From the NCBI GenBank assembly GCA_947470805.1, contig CANIVU010000086.1, positions 1 to 38,561 of the forward strand: DNA of 38,561 nt, read 5' to 3'. The notes beneath the pieces are model-generated. The model made no database searches. It saw only the letters and a list, made by a program, of their open reading frames with translations, and was not told the origin of the DNA. A program made the position numbers and the translations under genes. Position 1 is the first letter of the stretch; every line of letters starts with the position of its first letter. This DNA comes from Acidobacteriota bacterium. GTDB lineage: Bacteria > Acidobacteriota > Terriglobia > Bryobacterales > Bryobacteraceae. Below are positions 34,766 through 38,561 of this stretch, in pieces.

Positions 34766-35092
34766 CTAACGAGCAGCTTCGATTTTGTCGACTTTCAATA
34801 TCTTGGTCTTCGCGAAGAGGGTGCCAGTCACCTTGACCTTCTGCGCGGCGAACTTCTCAGGTGTCTGCTGGTCGCTGAGCACATATGTCTCTGAGCCCAC
34901 CGAGAGAGCGTACTTCCATTTCTTGGCGTCTTGCTTAATGCATTCCCGGACACACTTTTCGTCGGGCTTAATGCCCATCGTGTGCTTGGCGCCACACATC
35001 GTGTCGGTAATGATGCCCGTATACGTTTGAGGCTTCTCGGCAGCGGAAAGCAAAGCCGTGCCGAGAATCAGCGTGTAGATCTTCATTGTCAT
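34766..35092 (-). CDS. small exported Cys protein, paralogue of the preceding gene type
   Basis: This 108-residue protein has a short signal peptide (YTLILGTALLSA), then TYTGIITDTMCGAKHTMGIK, KCVRECIKQDAKKWKYAL and a strand-rich tail, AQKVKVTGTLFAKTKILKV. It shares the plan of the protein at 34344-34727: a Cys after the first strand pair, a CxxxC pair, and a VKVTGT-type strand. Its ATG overlaps the stop of the upstream gene by four bases, so it is co-translated with it. Function unknown. Confidence 0.75.
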   Translation of the reverse strand: MTMKIYTLILGTALLSAAEKPQTYTGIITDTMCGAKHTMGIKPDEKCVRECIKQDAKKWKYALSVGSETYVLSDQQTPEKFAAQKVKVTGTLFAKTKILKVDKIEAAR

Positions 35093-35874
35093 TTTGAAAT
35101 ATGGTTCCTCTCTTCAATAGAAGTCAAAAACTGAAGCCCCTTCCCCCGATTCAGCTTCTTCCACAACTCCTCAAACAGCTTTTCATCTAACGGCTGTTTG
35201 AGCTGGAAGTTGAAGCCCTTCATGCTTCCGTAGTGGTTCTTGGCACGCTCAAAGGTGGTCAGTGTCAATTGATAGCGATCGGATGTGCTGACATTTTCGA
35301 TGTCCTGGAAGCGCCAAGTTCTCGACTGGCGGGGGCTGGTGGTCTTGTAGACAATGCGATCCGATCCGACCATCAGATTTCCCTCCGATCCCTGAATCAT
35401 TCCCAATCGCTTCACTGGCAGTTCCCAATCAGCTTGAACTTGCGCGTCGGCCATTGCCGCGACAAAACGCCGGTCCAGCTTGTCCTTCAGCATTGTGAAG
35501 GCGGCCTCGAAAGTCTTGCCCTCCGGGAGAAAGAATTCGAATTCCTTGTCGATACCGAAAAGCCACTTCCGGTCCTTATAAGTGACGAGTACCATCTTGT
35601 TCGGGGACACCCACAGTTCCTGGATGTCCTGGTATTGAAAATGTACGGTATCGAGTTTTGGTGGTTTTTTCGGATCGGTTGATTGTTTCTTGGTCAGCTT
35701 GAGTTGCTGGTAACCAACGCCCTGATCGCTAATCGTTAGGACGCCAACATGATCCTTCAGCGCCCGATGATGCCGAACCTCATAATTGAGATCGGCTGCC
35801 CCGAGCGTTGTGATTGGCAACATGGCAAAGAGCAAGCTTAAGCAGTGGCTAGTTTTTTTACTTCTGAGTTCCAT
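35089..35874 (-). CDS. exported protein of unknown function
   Basis: This 261-residue protein has an N-terminal signal-like segment (HCLSLLFAMLPITTLGA). The mature part looks like two repeats of a PH-like or GRAM-like beta fold: LTISDQGVGYQQLKLTK with VHFQYQDIQELWVSPNKMVL, and GNLMVGSDRIVYKTTS with RTWRFQDIENVSTSDRYQLT. I do not recognise a family name with confidence. The start at 35874 overlaps the end of cusA by 37 bases in another frame, and the stop overlaps the next start by four, so it belongs to the cus operon. Confidence 0.7.
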   Translation of the reverse strand: MELRSKKTSHCLSLLFAMLPITTLGAADLNYEVRHHRALKDHVGVLTISDQGVGYQQLKLTKKQSTDPKKPPKLDTVHFQYQDIQELWVSPNKMVLVTYKDRKWLFGIDKEFEFFLPEGKTFEAAFTMLKDKLDRRFVAAMADAQVQADWELPVKRLGMIQGSEGNLMVGSDRIVYKTTSPRQSRTWRFQDIENVSTSDRYQLTLTTFERAKNHYGSMKGFNFQLKQPLDEKLFEELWKKLNRGKGLQFLTSIEERNHISK

Positions 35875-38561
35875 TTCCAAACCTCATAGATTGCCGGGTA
35901 AACGACCAGCTCAAGGATGAATGACGTGAAGATTCCACCGATCATCGGAGCCGCAATTCTCCTCATCACATCCGCACCGGCTCCCGTGGACCACATAATC
36001 GGGACCAGACCCATGAACATTACGGCTACCGTCATGAATTTCGGCCGGATGCGCTTTACGGCGCCATTGTGGATCGCGTTCTGAAGGTCCGCCAGGCTGT
36101 TCATCTTGCCCTCCTTCTTTGCGCCTTCATAGGCGATGTTCAGGTAGAGCAACATGAAGATGGCCGTTTCGGCGTCTACGCCGAGTAGCGCGATCAAGCC
36201 AACCCAAACGCCGATGCTCATGTTGTAGCCGAGAATGTACAGGAACCAAATGGCGCCTACCGCAGAGAAAGGAACGGCAAGAATGATCAGCAACGTCTCG
36301 GCGACCGACTTCGTGTTCATATAAAGAAGCATCATGATCAGGAAGAGCGTCAGCGGCAGTATAACCGTGAGCTTCTCCCGCACTCTCTGCATGGCTTCAT
36401 ATTGCCCACTCCAGACCAACGTATACCCCGCAGGGAGTTTCACCCTTTCGCGGACGATTGATTTGGCCTCATCCACGTAGCTGCCAATGTCACGCCCCGC
36501 CACGTCTACGTAAACATAGCCGTTTAGCATCCCATTCTCGTCGCGAAGCATGGCCGGACCGCTGGATAGCTTGATGTCGGCGAGCTGGGAGACCGGAATT
36601 TGGGTCTTACCATCCATTACTGGGACAAGAACGCGGCTGAGTCGATTGATGTCGCTGCGATAATCCTGCAAGTAACGGACGTTGACCGGGTATCGTTCTC
36701 GGCCTTCGATGGTAGTGGTCACATTCTCGCCGCCTACGGCGCTCATCAGAACGCCCTGGACATCTTCGATGCTGATGCCATAACGTGCCAGCTCTTCTCG
36801 CTTCCAATCAAAGTCCAGGAAGTAGCCGCCGCCAGTACGCTCCGCGAAAACATTCCGTGTTCCTCGAACTTTTGGCAATATTCCTTCAATCTCAGTTCCG
36901 ATCTGTTCGATCTTCTTGAGATCGGCCCCATAAACTTTGATTCCGACGGGTGTGCGGACCCCTGTGGTGAGCATGTCGATTCGAGCTTTAATGGGCATCG
37001 TCCAAGCGTTGGACACGCCAGGCATCGAGAGAGCCGCATTCATCTCTTCGACCAGTTGGTCGCTTGAAATGTGCTCTGGGGTGACGTGGCTAAAGACCCC
37101 TTTAAGCCAACTCGGGGCCCAAGTCCATTTCGAATACCAGGTATCGACTTTGCGCCATTCGTTTTGTGGCTTCAGGACGATAATCGTCTCCATCATAGAG
37201 AACGGCGCTGGGTCCGTAGACGTCTCTGCCCGGCCCGACTTGCCCATTACGGTGAGCACTTCCGGGAACTTCTTAATGATGCGGTTTTGAACCTGCATCA
37301 ACTTCTGAGCCTCAGCCACAGAGATGCCCGGCAGCGTCGATGGCATGTAGAGAAGCGTGCCCTCGTCGAGCGGCGGCATGAACTCAGATCCAAGCTTTTC
37401 GTAAATGGGAACCGTTACCGCCACCATTGCGATTGCACCGGCGATCACCACATACTTCCAGCGGATCGACCACCGGCAGATTGGGTCGTAGAGCCGGATG
37501 AGGATTCTGCTGATCGGATGATTCTCCTCAGAGTGAATTTTGCCGACCAGGACTGCATTCACGACGCGCGCGAGCCACAGCGGGCGGAACTGGAAGTTGT
37601 CCATGTGCGTGAACAGCAGGCGCATCGCTGGGTCCAACGTAATAGCCAGGACCGCGGCAATGATCATGGAGAGATTCTTCGTGTAGGCGAGCGGCTTGAA
37701 AAGACGGCCCTCTTGCGCCTCCAGCGTCAGAACGGGGAGGAACGCGACGGCAATGACTAGCAGCGCAAAGAAACTTGGGCCACCGACCTCTTTCACTGCA
37801 TCGATGACGACTCGATGATAGTCCTTCTTCCGTCCCGTTCGGTCCCATTCTTCCAGGTGCTTGTGGGTCTGCTCCACCACAACAATGGCGGCGTCCACCA
37901 TGGCGCCAATCGCAATAGCGATGCCGCCGAGCGACATGATGTTGGCGCTAACGCCCAACATTCTCATCGGGATGAACGAGATGATGATGGCAATCGGAAT
38001 TGTGAACACGGGTATGACGGCGCTCGGAATGTGCCAAAGGAATATGAAGATCACCAGCGCCACGATCAGCATTTCCTCAGTAAGCGTACTTTTTAGGTTT
38101 TCGATCGAGCGAAGGATCAGGTCTGACCGGTCGTAAGCAGTTACGATCTTGACGCCGGGCGGAAGGCCGGGCTCAAGGTCTTTGATTTTGGCCTTAACGC
38201 GCTCAATCACATCAAGCGCATTCTCGCCCTGCCGCATGACGATGATGCCCGATACGACATCGCCTTCTCCATTCCAGTCCGCGATGCCTCTTCGGATATC
38301 GGGCCCGAGTACCACGGTGCCGACGTCTTTCACGCGGACCGGAACTCCATCTTGCGAACTCAGAAGGACGATATTGCCGATGTCTTCGACGCTTTTCGCG
38401 TAGCCGCGTCCGCGAACCATGTATTCCGTACCGCCGAACTCGACTAGCCGGCCACCGACATCGTTATTGCCGCTGCGGACCGCTTCCACAACTTTCATAA
38501 TCGGGATCTTGTACGACTGGAGCCTGTTGGGGTCAACGTTTACCTGGTACTGCTTGACGAA
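35838..38561 (-). CDS. cusA: CusA-like Cu(I)/Ag(I) RND efflux pump, partial (N-terminus beyond window)
   Basis: 907 codons and the stop are present; the frame is open to the window edge (it enters with FVKQYQVNVDPNRLQSYKIP), so about 130-140 N-terminal residues are missing. The CusA-type fourth-segment motif GGIAIAIGAMVDAAIVVVEQ and the motifs EFMPPLDEGTLLYMPSTLPG, SMMETIIVLKP and IDMLTTGVRTPVGIKVYG identify it as the copper/silver branch. Two of the three Met of the E. coli CusA site are matched, in SMMETI and IDML; the third position appears to be Ile in LARYGISIED. The adaptor and outer membrane genes should lie beyond the window. Confidence 0.92.
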   Translation of the reverse strand, partial: FVKQYQVNVDPNRLQSYKIPIMKVVEAVRSGNNDVGGRLVEFGGTEYMVRGRGYAKSVEDIGNIVLLSSQDGVPVRVKDVGTVVLGPDIRRGIADWNGEGDVVSGIIVMRQGENALDVIERVKAKIKDLEPGLPPGVKIVTAYDRSDLILRSIENLKSTLTEEMLIVALVIFIFLWHIPSAVIPVFTIPIAIIISFIPMRMLGVSANIMSLGGIAIAIGAMVDAAIVVVEQTHKHLEEWDRTGRKKDYHRVVIDAVKEVGGPSFFALLVIAVAFLPVLTLEAQEGRLFKPLAYTKNLSMIIAAVLAITLDPAMRLLFTHMDNFQFRPLWLARVVNAVLVGKIHSEENHPISRILIRLYDPICRWSIRWKYVVIAGAIAMVAVTVPIYEKLGSEFMPPLDEGTLLYMPSTLPGISVAEAQKLMQVQNRIIKKFPEVLTVMGKSGRAETSTDPAPFSMMETIIVLKPQNEWRKVDTWYSKWTWAPSWLKGVFSHVTPEHISSDQLVEEMNAALSMPGVSNAWTMPIKARIDMLTTGVRTPVGIKVYGADLKKIEQIGTEIEGILPKVRGTRNVFAERTGGGYFLDFDWKREELARYGISIEDVQGVLMSAVGGENVTTTIEGRERYPVNVRYLQDYRSDINRLSRVLVPVMDGKTQIPVSQLADIKLSSGPAMLRDENGMLNGYVYVDVAGRDIGSYVDEAKSIVRERVKLPAGYTLVWSGQYEAMQRVREKLTVILPLTLFLIMMLLYMNTKSVAETLLIILAVPFSAVGAIWFLYILGYNMSIGVWVGLIALLGVDAETAIFMLLYLNIAYEGAKKEGKMNSLADLQNAIHNGAVKRIRPKFMTVAVMFMGLVPIMWSTGAGADVMRRIAAPMIGGIFTSFILELVVYPAIYEVWKWNSEVKKLATA

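Noticed and set aside
1-38561. CRISPR arrays, tRNA, rRNA, insertion sequences
   Set aside because: No regularly spaced repeats, cloverleaf-like sequences, ribosomal sequence or transposase motifs were seen by reading; a covariance-model search was not possible.

Overview
The window is GC-rich bacterial DNA carrying a dense metal-resistance island. The best lineage hint is a giant Oar-type TonB-dependent receptor with an N-terminal carboxypeptidase-regulatory domain (22356-25814), a family hugely expanded in Acidobacteriota (Solibacter/Bryobacter-like). That assignment is inference; no rRNA, tRNA, transposase or CRISPR array was seen.

Region 1 (467-8696, + strand): a small Cys-rich exported protein, a complete czcCBA-type tripartite efflux system and a ZntA/CadA-type P1B-2 ATPase, tightly packed. 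Region 2 (8703-10959, - strand): a three-gene operon with 4-bp overlaps: an ArsR-rhodanese fusion regulator, a sterol-desaturase-family membrane hydroxylase and an ArsM-like methyltransferase. The methyltransferase frame is interrupted by one TGA, followed at the right distance by an 8-bp hairpin with a GGGU loop, and homologous-looking sequence continues in frame to a TAG. I read it as a probable selenoprotein. The operon's promoter carries a perfect palindrome. Just upstream lies a 5'-truncated nucleoside phosphorylase remnant (10956-11450).

Region 3 (11460-21902, - strand): a second metal operon, read from high to low coordinates: His-rich exported protein, czcC, czcB, czcA, YcnI-like protein, HupE/UreJ-like membrane protein, transmembrane anchor protein, a P1B ATPase whose usual CPC motif is SPA, and a small exported DUF5666-like protein.

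Region 4 (21969-31683, + strand): a third small exported protein, the TonB-dependent receptor, a CueO-like multicopper oxidase, a CopA-like P1B-1 ATPase with YHS and two heavy-metal-binding domains, a Cys-rich CorE-like ECF sigma factor, an NTF2-like protein with a CCCH tail, and a decayed C-terminal copy of a multicopper oxidase. Region 5 (31687-38561, mostly - strand): a beta-propeller (BNR) protein, small exported His/Cys proteins, a NosL-like protein on the + strand, and the C-terminal 907 residues of a CusA-type copper/silver RND pump that runs off the window end.

Together the genes give export of divalent cations (two Czc systems, ZntA), copper export and oxidation (CusA, CopA, multicopper oxidase), periplasmic metal binding, and probably arsenic or related metalloid modification, with two visible local regulators: the ArsR-rhodanese protein and the ECF sigma factor.
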